A stretch of 64,000 nt of DNA. Source: Phytoactinopolyspora alkaliphila (GTDB lineage Bacteria > Actinomycetota > Actinomycetes > Jiangellales > Jiangellaceae). The stretch covers positions 1 through 64,000 of the forward strand of contig NZ_JAAGOB010000004.1 in assembly GCF_010550695.1 (NCBI RefSeq). Direction: 5' to 3'. Both the position numbers and the translations under genes were made by a program. The notes beneath the pieces were generated by a model. It was not told the DNA's origin. It ran no database searches and was given only the letters and a program-made list of their open reading frames with translations. Shown in pieces: positions 1-7,769 of this stretch (position 1 is its first letter; the number at the start of each line of letters is the position of its first letter).

Positions 1-75
1 AGAAATCGTGCTCCCACCGCGAATCAACCGCCAAAACTCACGCCGCACCTGCACCGGAATCCGCGGACGCCCCAT
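1..75 (-). CDS. IS30-family transposase, N-terminal fragment (runs off window)
   Basis: Only the first 25 codons are visible, read leftwards from an ATG at 75. The peptide begins MGRPRIPVQVRREFWRLIRG, which resembles the N-terminus of actinobacterial IS30-type transposases (short basic leader, then VRREFW-R-IR before the HTH). The protein would bind the element ends and catalyse transposition with a DDE domain lying outside the window. The family call rests on this short peptide, so it is moderate. Whether the gene is intact cannot be seen. Confidence 0.6.
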   Translation of the reverse strand, partial: MGRPRIPVQVRREFWRLIRGGSTIS

Positions 76-115
76 CCTGCAACACCTCCGAAACACAGGG
101 TGTTGCGTTCACCAC
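1..115. mobile_element. End of an IS30-like insertion sequence
   Basis: The transposase start at 75 is followed outward by about 40 bp of leader containing a GTGGTGAACGCAACACCCTG-like stretch (minus strand, about 95-114), a plausible terminal inverted repeat. Beyond it lies half of a long palindrome whose other half is missing. The exact element boundary (about 114-126) cannot be fixed without the other end. Confidence 0.45.
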
Positions 116-126
116 ATGAACCCGAG

Positions 127-165
127 CATGGTGAAGCACGAGAAAACATAGTTTGCATGATCATT
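127..165. repeat. Half of a dispersed long palindrome
   Basis: These 39 bases match 35 of 39 bases of the right arm of the intact palindrome at 60640-60678. Only one arm is present here, directly abutting the panD stop codon. The second arm is presumably on the far side of the IS30-like element. In the intact copy the arms form a hairpin between two convergent genes, so this was probably the panD terminator. Confidence 0.7.
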
Positions 166-593
166 TAGGTGGGGCGCATGGTGCCGGGGATCTGGTCGGC
201 GGCCCCGGGAACCGGCTCGGCGGCATCCGTCCCGGTGGCGACGATGTGGTTGAACTGATCGACGTGGACGACGCGCGGCTCCAGCCGCCGCGCCTCCGCG
301 TCGTCGAACATCCCATAGCTGATCAAAATGACCAGGTCGCCGGGCTGCACCAGCCTGGCCGCGGCACCATTGATGCCGATCACACCCGATCCACGCTCAC
401 CAGCGATGGCGTAGGTGGTCAGCCGGGCGCCATTGGTGATGTCGACGATGTCCACCTGCTCCCCAGGGAGCAGGTCCGCCGCATCGAGCAGGTCCTGGTC
501 AACGGTCACGGAGCCGACATAATGTAAGTCAGCTTGCATGACTGTAGCCCGGTGGATCTTGCTTTTCATCATCGTTCGGAACACGTTGGTCAC
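165..593 (-). CDS. panD: Aspartate 1-decarboxylase precursor
   Basis: Decarboxylates L-aspartate to beta-alanine for pantothenate and coenzyme A synthesis in the cytosol. The sequence [19 protein letters not shown] contains the conserved self-cleavage site Gly27-Ser28, where Ser becomes the pyruvoyl cofactor. [17 protein letters not shown] and PGDLVI are family-typical, and the length (142 aa) is normal. The GTG at 593 is chosen because AAAGGAC lies 5-6 bases upstream; an internal ATG at 572 would match shorter homologues. Its start is only 15 bp behind the stop of the PH-domain gene, so it may be the last gene of that operon. A half palindrome and an IS30-like element follow it. Confidence 0.95.
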   Translation of the reverse strand: MTNVFRTMMKSKIHRATVMQADLHYVGSVTVDQDLLDAADLLPGEQVDIVDITNGARLTTYAIAGERGSGVIGINGAAARLVQPGDLVILISYGMFDDAEARRLEPRVVHVDQFNHIVATGTDAAEPVPGAADQIPGTMRPT

Positions 594-608
594 TTTGTCC
601 TTTCGGCC

Positions 609-2024
609 TCACTCGTTCGATGCGTCCTTGTGGACGTCACCGTCGGTGTTACCTTGGGAAACACGCGAGGCGTGCTGCACCATCCATTGTTCCGGAATAT
701 CGGTCTTCCGCGCCAACCGGGCACGTTCTGCCTGGTCTTCGACGAACTGGAATGCCTCCTCAGGCGGACGATGCCGGATGATCGCGTTCACCGGACCCGG
801 CGTGGTGTCGACGTACGCGGTGGCGAGCCGCAGCCTCCGTTGAATGGGGCCTTGAGTAACGCGCACACTCTGGGTCTTGGCGTGAGGGACCACCGTGAGC
901 CGCCGGGTGAACCGTCCGTCGCGGACCACCACGATCTTGTCTCCGGCCCCGTAGGCGAGGCGAGACCACTGGATCGGCCGGAGCCACCGGGATCGTTGCG
1001 GTGCCGGGTGCAGTTCGACCGACGACGGGTCCACGCCGGCGAGAACCTGCCGCACAATCTCCATCGCCTCGGCGAGCGGCGCGACGGGCAGAAGCGTCGA
1101 CGTCCTGGTCGCGTTCTCGGCCGACGCGCCGGCGTAACCTGCGACGTCGACGTGCACTTCGGCCCAGCCCCGGGCCCTCCATAGCAACGGTTGCCGGATG
1201 AGCACACCCTGGATACGACCTGGAGGAACCGTCTGATGCTGCATGTCCAGGAGGCCTTTGCGAATGCGATATCCGTCCGGCGACTCGGCCAGGGTGAATC
1301 CGAAGTTGCGACCCAGTTGTGTCCAGAGTGCGTACCCGGCCGCGAGCAGGCCCGGCAGCATCGGGGCCAGAATGCCCGCCCGCGCTTGCGACGGCACCAG
1401 CGCCAGCGCCACCAGCATGGCCGTGATGAGCAGCACACCGAGTACGAAACCGCCCGACAGCAGCGTGGACCACACCAACCGCCGCAGCGGGACCTCCGCG
1501 ACCATCCGCTCCGGTGCTTCCGGAGTCTCGGCGTCGATGCCCGCCGCACGAGCGAGGAGCTCCGCGCGGAGACGGGTGGCGTCATCCAACGACAGGTACT
1601 TCAACGGTGCTTCCGACTTGCTGCCGCCGGCCACCTCCATGCGAAGCTCCGCGACTCCGAGCAACCGCCCGACCAGCGGCCTGTTGACGTCGACAGCCTG
1701 CAGCCGATCCATCCGGACTCGACGCGAGCGGCGCATGAGGACACCGGAATCGATACGCAGAGCGTCGCCGTCGAAACCGTACCGCGTGAACCACCATGAA
1801 ACGGCTCCGGCGATGGTCGCCAGAACGGCGAATCCGAAGCCGAAGGCGAGATAGATGGAGATCGGCGCCGGATTGCGCAGCGCGTTCTGCCCCATGATCA
1901 CGATCACGCCGGCCAAGTACGCCCAGCCACGCAGGAGCGGCGTGAGCGGATGCAATCTGCGAAAGTGCGACGGCGTGGCTGTCCGCAGCTCGACCGGCGT
2001 TTCGTTGTTCACCGGTTCAGTCAC
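609..2024 (-). CDS. PH-domain membrane protein, YdbT-like
   Basis: A 471-aa membrane protein. Two pairs of hydrophobic segments (about residues 32-78 and 185-235) alternate with three bacterial PH (bPH_2, formerly DUF304) modules at about 80-160, 240-320 and 370-440. This is the YdbT architecture. Its biochemical role is unknown; Bacillus YdbS/YdbT are linked to resistance to peptide antibiotics of competing strains. The GTG start overlaps the stop of the upstream PH gene as GTGA, which indicates translational coupling. The pairing of a short and a long PH protein is typical for the family. Confidence 0.85.
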   Translation of the reverse strand: MTEPVNNETPVELRTATPSHFRRLHPLTPLLRGWAYLAGVIVIMGQNALRNPAPISIYLAFGFGFAVLATIAGAVSWWFTRYGFDGDALRIDSGVLMRRSRRVRMDRLQAVDVNRPLVGRLLGVAELRMEVAGGSKSEAPLKYLSLDDATRLRAELLARAAGIDAETPEAPERMVAEVPLRRLVWSTLLSGGFVLGVLLITAMLVALALVPSQARAGILAPMLPGLLAAGYALWTQLGRNFGFTLAESPDGYRIRKGLLDMQHQTVPPGRIQGVLIRQPLLWRARGWAEVHVDVAGYAGASAENATRTSTLLPVAPLAEAMEIVRQVLAGVDPSSVELHPAPQRSRWLRPIQWSRLAYGAGDKIVVVRDGRFTRRLTVVPHAKTQSVRVTQGPIQRRLRLATAYVDTTPGPVNAIIRHRPPEEAFQFVEDQAERARLARKTDIPEQWMVQHASRVSQGNTDGDVHKDASNE

Positions 2025-2530
2025 AGCCCGGCCGCCTTGGCCTCCCCGAGCGCGGAGAGCCGGTCACGCAACCGCGCTGCCTCCTGCGCCGGCAGGCCCG
2101 GGATCCGCGCGTCGCTGGCTGGAGAGGCGGTGTGCATCTGGACCGTCGCGAGCCCGAACTTGCGGTCCAGCGGGCCGGAGTTGACGTCGACGAACTGCAT
2201 CCGACCGTACGGAACGACGGTGAGCTTGCGGAACATCACCCCGTGAGTGACCAGCAGGTCCTCCTGCCGCTCCGAATATCCCCATGCCCGCCAGATACGG
2301 GGGATCAGCCATCCGCCCCAGACGACGCCGACGAGCGCGACCGCCACGGCCACCACAATGCCCCAGACATCCAAGACAAACCACAGGCCGACGGCAAGCA
2401 GCGGCGTGACGATCGCCAGGGTCATGGCGAGGACGATGTATCGCACAGTGACGAGTTTGCGCGAGACCGGCTGCCACTTCTCACCGGACGGCGCGAATAG
2501 TTCCTCCACGTCATGCGACGCTACCGTCAT
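2021..2530 (-). CDS. PH-domain membrane protein, YdbS-like
   Basis: A 169-aa protein with two transmembrane segments (about residues 27-75) followed by one bPH_2 domain (about 80-155) with the typical YGRMQFVDVNSGPLDRKFGL signature. It is the short partner of the long PH protein encoded immediately downstream; both are expected at the cytoplasmic membrane as a complex of unknown function. The ATG overlaps the DUF1684 stop codon as ATGA, and its own stop overlaps the next start, so DUF1684, YdbS and YdbT form a tightly coupled cassette. Confidence 0.85.
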   Translation of the reverse strand: MTVASHDVEELFAPSGEKWQPVSRKLVTVRYIVLAMTLAIVTPLLAVGLWFVLDVWGIVVAVAVALVGVVWGGWLIPRIWRAWGYSERQEDLLVTHGVMFRKLTVVPYGRMQFVDVNSGPLDRKFGLATVQMHTASPASDARIPGLPAQEAARLRDRLSALGEAKAAGL

Positions 2531-3183
2531 TCCGGTGCCGATTTCTCCTCATCAGGGAGGAACTCGGTGGCTGAAGCACCTGTGCTGGCCGAGGCAAGCT
2601 CCCCCGCGTGTAGTTCCGTATCGAGCCGGTTGCCCGGTGGAGCCAGCGGACACGCCCATGCCGGGTCGTATGCGCAGGACGGGTTGTACGCGAAGTTCAG
2701 ATCGACGACGAGGTCCCGACGGGGATCGCCACCCAGGTCGGCACCCTTGACCGTATCGATGACGTACCGGCCGCCGCCATAGCTCCGGCGTCCGGACGAA
2801 CCGTCGCGTAGCGGCAGGAAGAGGCCGCCGCCGTATGAGCCGAGCCACCACACGTCGAGGTCCCCCAACGGAAGCCGCACGCGACCGATCCGGTCGAAGG
2901 GCACCACGCCGTCGGTTCCGGTGGTGACGTCGATCCGTAGTGGCGCGACGTCTGGGTCGACGCGGACCTCGAAGCGCAGCGCAGGATCATACGGGGCGTA
3001 GCGCAAGCCGGTGAACACGGCCCGGTCCGCCGGTGGGATGGGCGAGGCTGGGTGGCGAGCGAACAGCGTGTCGCGTTCCCGTATCCACGTCGCATGCCCC
3101 TGCGCCGGACTCGGCGCTGTACGCACGGCCGCGTACAGCGCCGAAACCCGGCGCCGCCAGTCAAGTACGTCCAGCGGGCTCAG
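2527..3183 (-). CDS. DUF1684 family protein
   Basis: Contains the DUF1684 core: GGGLFLPLRDGSSG, RSYGGGRYVIDT, DLNFAYNPSCAY and CPLAPPGNRL. The function is unknown; the domain is often encoded in single-gene or envelope-associated settings. The first conventional start is GTG at 3126, but the codons just upstream (LDVLDWRRRVSALYAAV) look like the usual beginning of this family. The longer start used here is a CTG at 3183, which overlaps the upstream TGA as CTGA and has GAGAAGGG a few bases ahead. That choice is inference; the gene itself is secure. Confidence 0.8.
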   Translation of the reverse strand: MSPLDVLDWRRRVSALYAAVRTAPSPAQGHATWIRERDTLFARHPASPIPPADRAVFTGLRYAPYDPALRFEVRVDPDVAPLRIDVTTGTDGVVPFDRIGRVRLPLGDLDVWWLGSYGGGLFLPLRDGSSGRRSYGGGRYVIDTVKGADLGGDPRRDLVVDLNFAYNPSCAYDPAWACPLAPPGNRLDTELHAGELASASTGASATEFLPDEEKSAPE

Positions 3184-4157
3184 CTGAGGCCCTTCTCTTC
3201 CAGGTATGTGCGCGCGACCTCTTCCGCCTGACGCCTCTCCGCATCGACCTGGGCATTCAGCAGTGCGAGGTCTTCAGTGGTCAGCACATCGGAGAGCTGG
3301 TTGAGAGCGTCGGCAACAGCCTGGTCCTGGGCGGTTTCCTCATTCAGCACCGGCACCAGATTGTCCGCGAGCTGGAGGTTCTGGTCGTCCTCCAGGAGGA
3401 CCAGGCCAAGCCCCTCGAGCGTGCCGTCTGTGGTGCCTACCAGACCGAGGTCTGCGTCGCCCTCCGCCACCGCTTGCTTGGTCTGCGGAGAGCTGAACCC
3501 GAGCGGAAGGATCTCACTGAACTCGAGGCCGTAAACCTCTTCGAGCCCGGGCTGGCAGAACGGGCGATCCGGGCATTCTTCGACAGCGGCGAACACCAGC
3601 GGCTCACCCAGCGCAGCGAGGTCGGACAGCGTGCTCACCCCGTTCTCGGCGGCGAATTCGGCGGAGACCGCAAAGCCGTTCTGGCTGGCCGCGTCAGCAG
3701 GCTCGAGGACAACCAGGCCCTCTTCCTCGGCAAGTGGACGCATCGCCTCGACGGTCTCGGCGGCGTCGGTGGTGGCCACCGGCGATTCTTGCGGGGCGTC
3801 CGGCCCATTGGCCTGCACGTTGAGATACTCCGCGAACGTCGCCGCGTACTCGGGTACGACGTCGATGTCGCCGCCGATCAGCGCCTCGGCATAGATCTCC
3901 CTGTTGGCCGCCTGCTGGATGCTCACGTCATAGCCGGCGTCCTCCAGCAACACCTTGTAGATCTCTTCCATGATGGTCATCTCGGTGAAGTCGGCACCGC
4001 CGACCGTGAGCGAACCCGAGCCGGTGGCACCCTCGGCGTCGCCTTCAGTGGTAGCGCCGCCGTCGGCGTCGCTATCTTCGTCGTCGCCGCACGCGGTCAG
4101 GAGCAGCGTCATCGCCGCCCCGGTAGCAAGAAGCGCGGCTGCGCGTCGTATGGCCAT
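3180..4157 (-). CDS. Osmoprotectant (glycine betaine/choline) ABC transporter substrate-binding lipoprotein
   Basis: A 325-aa secreted lipoprotein with a signal peptide ending in LLLTACG (lipid-modified Cys23), an Asp/Glu-rich linker, then an OpuAC/ProX-type domain. It starts TVGGADFTEMTIMEEI and includes YAEALIGGDIDVVPEY, both typical of the OpuBC/OpuCC branch that binds quaternary amines. It would deliver ligand to the two permeases encoded upstream. AAAGG about 9 bases before the ATG supports the start. A 166-bp gap separates it from the second permease gene, which may carry its own promoter. The exact ligand cannot be read from the sequence. Confidence 0.9.
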   Translation of the reverse strand: MAIRRAAALLATGAAMTLLLTACGDDEDSDADGGATTEGDAEGATGSGSLTVGGADFTEMTIMEEIYKVLLEDAGYDVSIQQAANREIYAEALIGGDIDVVPEYAATFAEYLNVQANGPDAPQESPVATTDAAETVEAMRPLAEEEGLVVLEPADAASQNGFAVSAEFAAENGVSTLSDLAALGEPLVFAAVEECPDRPFCQPGLEEVYGLEFSEILPLGFSSPQTKQAVAEGDADLGLVGTTDGTLEGLGLVLLEDDQNLQLADNLVPVLNEETAQDQAVADALNQLSDVLTTEDLALLNAQVDAERRQAEEVARTYLEEKGLS

Positions 4158-4323
4158 CTGTGACCAACCTTTCGTCAGTGTTCGCCTTCTGTGTCCCGTG
4201 CCGGCTCCGTCGCCGGCACGCGTGTCCGGCGGCCACTGCTGAGGCAGCGCCCGCGCTCAGTACAGTCAACTACGCGGCACCGACAGGATCATCCCGTTCG
4301 TGCTCGATCGCGTCGCAGCCGGA

Positions 4324-5022
4324 TCAGATCGCGGCCGCGCGTTCCGTCAGCGGCCGACGCTGGACACGCCGCATCGGGTCGGTCCGGCGCTGCGCGAATT
4401 CCATGACAGCCTCGACGAGCAAGGCCAGCACGGCCACAAGAATCGCACCGGCGATCATCTGCGGCCGGTCACCGCGCCCGAATCCGGCCGTGATGATCCG
4501 TCCGAGGCCACCACCGGCCACCAGCGCGGCGACGGTGGCCGTGGCGACGATCTGGACGGCCGCCAGCCGGACGCCGTTCATGATCAGTGGCATCGCCAGG
4601 GGCAGTTCAACCTTCCAGACCACCTGTCTCGCCCCCATTCCCATTCCGCGAGCGGCATCGACCGCGTCCCGATCCACCTCGCGCATGCCGACATAGGTGT
4701 TGGTCAGAACAGGCGGAAGCCCGAAGACCACCAGTGCGATGATGACGGTCCAATCCGACAGCCGCAGGGGCGTCATGAACAGCAGGGCCAACGCGGCGAA
4801 CGTCGGCACCGCACGGCCGATGTTGCTGACGTTGATCGCGACGGTCCCGCCGCGACCGATGTGGCCGAGCCAGAGACCCACGGGAACGGCGACGCCACAA
4901 ACGATCAGCAACGACACTCCGGTCAACCACATGTGCTCGGCAAAACGCGCGGGCACACCGGCAGCTCCGCTCCAGTGCGCCGGATCGCCAAGCCATCGGA
5001 TCGCATCGACGAACTCGTCCAC
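4324..5022 (-). CDS. Osmoprotectant ABC transporter permease (ProW/OpuBD-like)
   Basis: A 232-aa inner-membrane permease of the ABC osmoprotectant family. Several hydrophobic helices surround the cytoplasmic coupling motif AARGMGMGARQVVWKVELPLAMPLI. GLGRIITAGFGRGD near residue 185 is typical of the OpuBB/OpuBD proteins. It follows the other permease with a 3-bp gap, so the two would form a heterodimeric channel powered by the ATPase encoded at 5704. The ATG start gives the normal family length. Confidence 0.9.
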   Translation of the reverse strand: MDEFVDAIRWLGDPAHWSGAAGVPARFAEHMWLTGVSLLIVCGVAVPVGLWLGHIGRGGTVAINVSNIGRAVPTFAALALLFMTPLRLSDWTVIIALVVFGLPPVLTNTYVGMREVDRDAVDAARGMGMGARQVVWKVELPLAMPLIMNGVRLAAVQIVATATVAALVAGGGLGRIITAGFGRGDRPQMIAGAILVAVLALLVEAVMEFAQRRTDPMRRVQRRPLTERAAAI

Positions 5023-5025
5023 GCC

Positions 5026-5679
5026 TCAGCTCACCGCCTGCCGCCATGGGGTGGCCAGCCGCTGAACGCCGACCAGCAGAAGATCAGCCACCAAGGCCAA
5101 CACCACGACAAGCACGGACGCGGTCAGCACTTCTGGTTTGAAGTCGGTGTCCAGCCCACGCTTGATCAACGACCCCAGGCCACCGTGGCCGACAATGATG
5201 CCGAGCGTGGTCATCGCCACGGTGGATACCGTCGCCACCCGCAACGCCGCGATGATGGTGGGCATCGCCAGCGGGATCTCCACCTTCGTCAGCAGCCGGA
5301 ACGGACCGTATCCCATGCCCACAGCCGCCTCCCGGACATCGGCGGGAATGCCGTTCAGCCCGGTCAGCATTCCCCGGACCAGAATCACCAGCGAGTACAG
5401 GACGAGACCCACGATCACGGTGGTGGAGCTGAGTCCCGTGATCGGGAACAACAGCGCGAACATCGCCAGCGAGGGTACCGTGTAGAGCACTGTCGAACTA
5501 CTGAGCACCACGACGGCCAGCCGGGTCCAATGCCGGGCGACCAGGGCCAGAGCGAAGGAGAGAACGAATCCGACCGCTACGGCCGTCACCGTGATCATCA
5601 CGTGCTGCTGGAGCGCGTCGACGATCTCCCCGGACCGGGTCTGGACATACTCGCCACAGATCCAGTCGTTGCGAACCAT
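5026..5679 (-). CDS. Osmoprotectant ABC transporter permease (OpuBB-like)
   Basis: A 217-aa permease with about five helices and the EAA-loop VGMGYGPFRLLTKVEIPLAMP; GLGSLIKRGLDTDF follows. It pairs with the permease encoded just downstream. The ATG at 5679 is chosen because the protein then begins MVRNDWICGEY, about 25 residues before the first helix as in relatives; longer readings run into the divergent ATPase gene. Only 24 bp separate this start from the ATPase start on the other strand, so at least one promoter must lie inside a coding region. Confidence 0.88.
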   Translation of the reverse strand: MVRNDWICGEYVQTRSGEIVDALQQHVMITVTAVAVGFVLSFALALVARHWTRLAVVVLSSSTVLYTVPSLAMFALLFPITGLSSTTVIVGLVLYSLVILVRGMLTGLNGIPADVREAAVGMGYGPFRLLTKVEIPLAMPTIIAALRVATVSTVAMTTLGIIVGHGGLGSLIKRGLDTDFKPEVLTASVLVVVLALVADLLLVGVQRLATPWRQAVS

Positions 5680-5703
5680 GCAGTTCTCGGTAAGGGTGGC
5701 ACT

Positions 5704-6906
5704 ATGAACGGCCTGGGACAGTCCCATTCTGACGACAGTACCGAACGCTCGATGATCCGTCTCGACGGCGTGTCCAAGCGATACCCGGACGGGACGGTAG
5801 CGGTGCACGAGCTCACGATGGACGTCCGGCCAGGCGAGCTGGTGGTACTTGTCGGGCCATCGGGATGCGGCAAGACCACCACCATGAAGATGGTGAACCG
5901 GCTCGTGGAGCCCACAGGTGGACGGATATTCGTCGATGGTGTCGACGTCACCCACGCGGACCCGGTGAAGCTCCGGCGCGGCATCGGCTACGTCATCCAG
6001 AATGTCGGGCTCTTCCCGCACCGGTCCATCGAAGAGAACATCGCGGTGGTCCCCGAGCTGACCGGGTGGCCGAAAGCGCGCCGCCGGGAGCGCGCCCGAG
6101 AACTGATGACTGTGGTGGGCCTGGAGCCGGACACGTACGCGAACCGGTACCCCCACGAGCTCTCCGGCGGGCAACGTCAGCGGGTGGGCGTGGCGCGGGC
6201 CTTGGCCGCTGATCCGCCCGTGCTGCTCATGGATGAGCCGTTCAGCGCCGTGGACCCGGTGGTGCGGGCCCAGTTGCAGGACGAGTTCCTGCGCCTGCAA
6301 GAGGACGTGCGCAAGACCATTCTGTTCGTGACACATGACATCGAGGAAGCTGTCCGCCTGGGTGACCGGATCGCCGTCTTCGCCCAGGGTGGCAAGCTCG
6401 AGCAGTTCGACACTCCCGCCGCGATCCTGGGAGCGCCTGCCACCCCCTTCGTCGCCGACTTCGTCGGATTCGACCGCGGTCTGAAGCAACTGTCCGTCAC
6501 ACCGGTGACCAAGAACGACCTCGAGCACCCGCCCGTCGTCCGAGCCGACCAATCCCTGGCCGACGTCGGTGCCTCGTTGGGCGTGTCGAACTGGGCCGTG
6601 GTCCTGGACGCCTCCGGCGGTCTGGCCGGCTGGATCGGGAAGGACATGGTCCCAGGAACAGGAACTGTCGCGGACCGAGCACGCCGCATGGACGCGTGGG
6701 TTCAGCTGGACGACTCACTGAAAATCGCCTTCGCGGAGATGCTTCAGTGGAACGCTGGATGGATCGCCGTACTCGACGCCGACGACCGCTACCTGGGCGT
6801 CCTGACGCCGTCCACCTTGCACGCCGCCCTACGACGCGCGGTGGAGGCGGAGAGTCAGTCCATCGCACCGAGCGAGGTGGAACTCGTGACCATCACGGAC
6901 TCCTGA
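5704..6906 (+). CDS. Osmoprotectant ABC transporter ATP-binding protein (ProV/OpuCA-like)
   Basis: A 400-aa ATPase that energises the importer encoded divergently. Walker A is GPSGCGKTT, the Q-loop is VIQNVGLFPH, the signature is LSGGQRQRVGVARAL, Walker B is VLLMDEPFSAVD and the H-loop is FVTHDI. A C-terminal region of about 140 residues resembles the CBS-type regulatory tail of OpuCA. ATG 5704 has AAGGGTGG upstream; an ATG at 5752 lacks a ribosome site. Having the ATPase divergent from both permeases and the binding protein is unusual, as this operon is normally co-directional. Confidence 0.92.
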   Translation: MNGLGQSHSDDSTERSMIRLDGVSKRYPDGTVAVHELTMDVRPGELVVLVGPSGCGKTTTMKMVNRLVEPTGGRIFVDGVDVTHADPVKLRRGIGYVIQNVGLFPHRSIEENIAVVPELTGWPKARRRERARELMTVVGLEPDTYANRYPHELSGGQRQRVGVARALAADPPVLLMDEPFSAVDPVVRAQLQDEFLRLQEDVRKTILFVTHDIEEAVRLGDRIAVFAQGGKLEQFDTPAAILGAPATPFVADFVGFDRGLKQLSVTPVTKNDLEHPPVVRADQSLADVGASLGVSNWAVVLDASGGLAGWIGKDMVPGTGTVADRARRMDAWVQLDDSLKIAFAEMLQWNAGWIAVLDADDRYLGVLTPSTLHAALRRAVEAESQSIAPSEVELVTITDS

Positions 6907-6909
6907 GCG

Positions 6910-7491
6910 TTACGCGGTGCGTTCTTCGGGCTCGTCACGTGTAACGGACTGAACATCGGCCGCCTCCGGGAGGAGATCGCGGTGCTTGTCCTCCCAGGCG
7001 ACGAGATCGACCACCGTCGGCGCGTCGGACAGGTCCGGCCACAGGTCGTTCCACTCCGCGCCCTCCGCCCATCGGGCCAGCTGGTCGCTGGGCGTGGAGG
7101 CGTTGGGACGGGTGCTGCGGCTGTACGCGACGTCGATCTCGAGCTTGTTCAGCTGGTTACGCATCGACCCGAGCCGCTCCGACGCCGCATCCAGCAGGCC
7201 GACCATGTGGTTGGTGAACTGACGGTGCTCGTCGGAGTACCGGGCGTGCGTCTCGGAGTATTCGGCGGCTTGCTCGGCGCGGACGGTGGCGACGTCGACT
7301 CGCAACCGGCGCTCGAGGCGGAAGACCGTGACGGCGAGCACCACCGACGCCGTGGCGCCGATTCCAGCGGCGATCATCGGCCAGCTGCCACCGATCACCC
7401 ACGCGCCCACCGCACAAATGGCGGCCAGCACCGGGGTGACGACGGCCAGCACACGGATTGCGGTCAGGCGGCGGCGGTGACGGACAGAGAC
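6910..7491 (-). CDS. Conserved hypothetical membrane protein with coiled coil
   Basis: A 193-aa protein of unknown function. Two hydrophobic helices near the N-terminus (about 12-30 and 36-55) are followed by a long alpha-helical, charged region (about 60-120) likely to form a coiled coil in the cytoplasm, and then an acidic tail. ATG 7491 has GGTGGG upstream; a GTG at 7521 has no ribosome site. It converges with the ABC ATPase gene, 3 bp apart, and is divergent from the murA2-like gene. Confidence 0.65.
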   Translation of the reverse strand, partial: VSVRHRRRLTAIRVLAVVTPVLAAICAVGAWVIGGSWPMIAAGIGATASVVLAVTVFRLERRLRVDVATVRAEQAAEYSETHARYSDEHRQFTNHMVGLLDAASERLGSMRNQLNKLEIDVAYSRSTRPNASTPSDQLARWAEGAEWNDLWPDLSDAPTVVDLVAWEDKHRDLLPEAADVQSVTRDEPEERTA

Positions 7492-7698
7492 CATGCGGCC
7501 CACCGTACCCGCATGTACCACTGGGAACGTGCGTCACACGCCGACAAATCCGGCAGAGATCCGGCCGCGCACGACATGCCTGGCTTCCGGCATGGCCGAT
7601 GTGGCGATTTCAGACGAAGATCAACAAATCTGGCAGAAGACATCCCTGGTCAAGTCCGGTTTGCGGGCACTCTCCCAAGTCCTAGTGGTCAGCGCTAA

Positions 7699-7769
7699 CT
7701 CATATGTGAGATAGGGTCTCCCGTCGTGGCAGAAGACTACTTGCGCCGTATCGGCTCTCTCATACGTGA
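7699..7769. promoter_or_regulatory. Candidate operator pair at the murA2-like gene
   Basis: CTCATATGTGAG at 7699-7710 is a near-perfect palindrome just ahead of the start codon. A second site, CTCATACGTGA at 7759-7769, lies inside the first codons, 60 bp further on. The encoded protein carries an XRE-type HTH, so autoregulation is a reasonable inference but is untested. Confidence 0.4.

Noticed and set aside
4300-5703. In-frame open extension of the ABC ATPase gene far upstream
   Set aside because: It runs antisense through two clear permease genes and its product is rich in His, Gln and Arg; a ribosome site at 5704 explains the real start.
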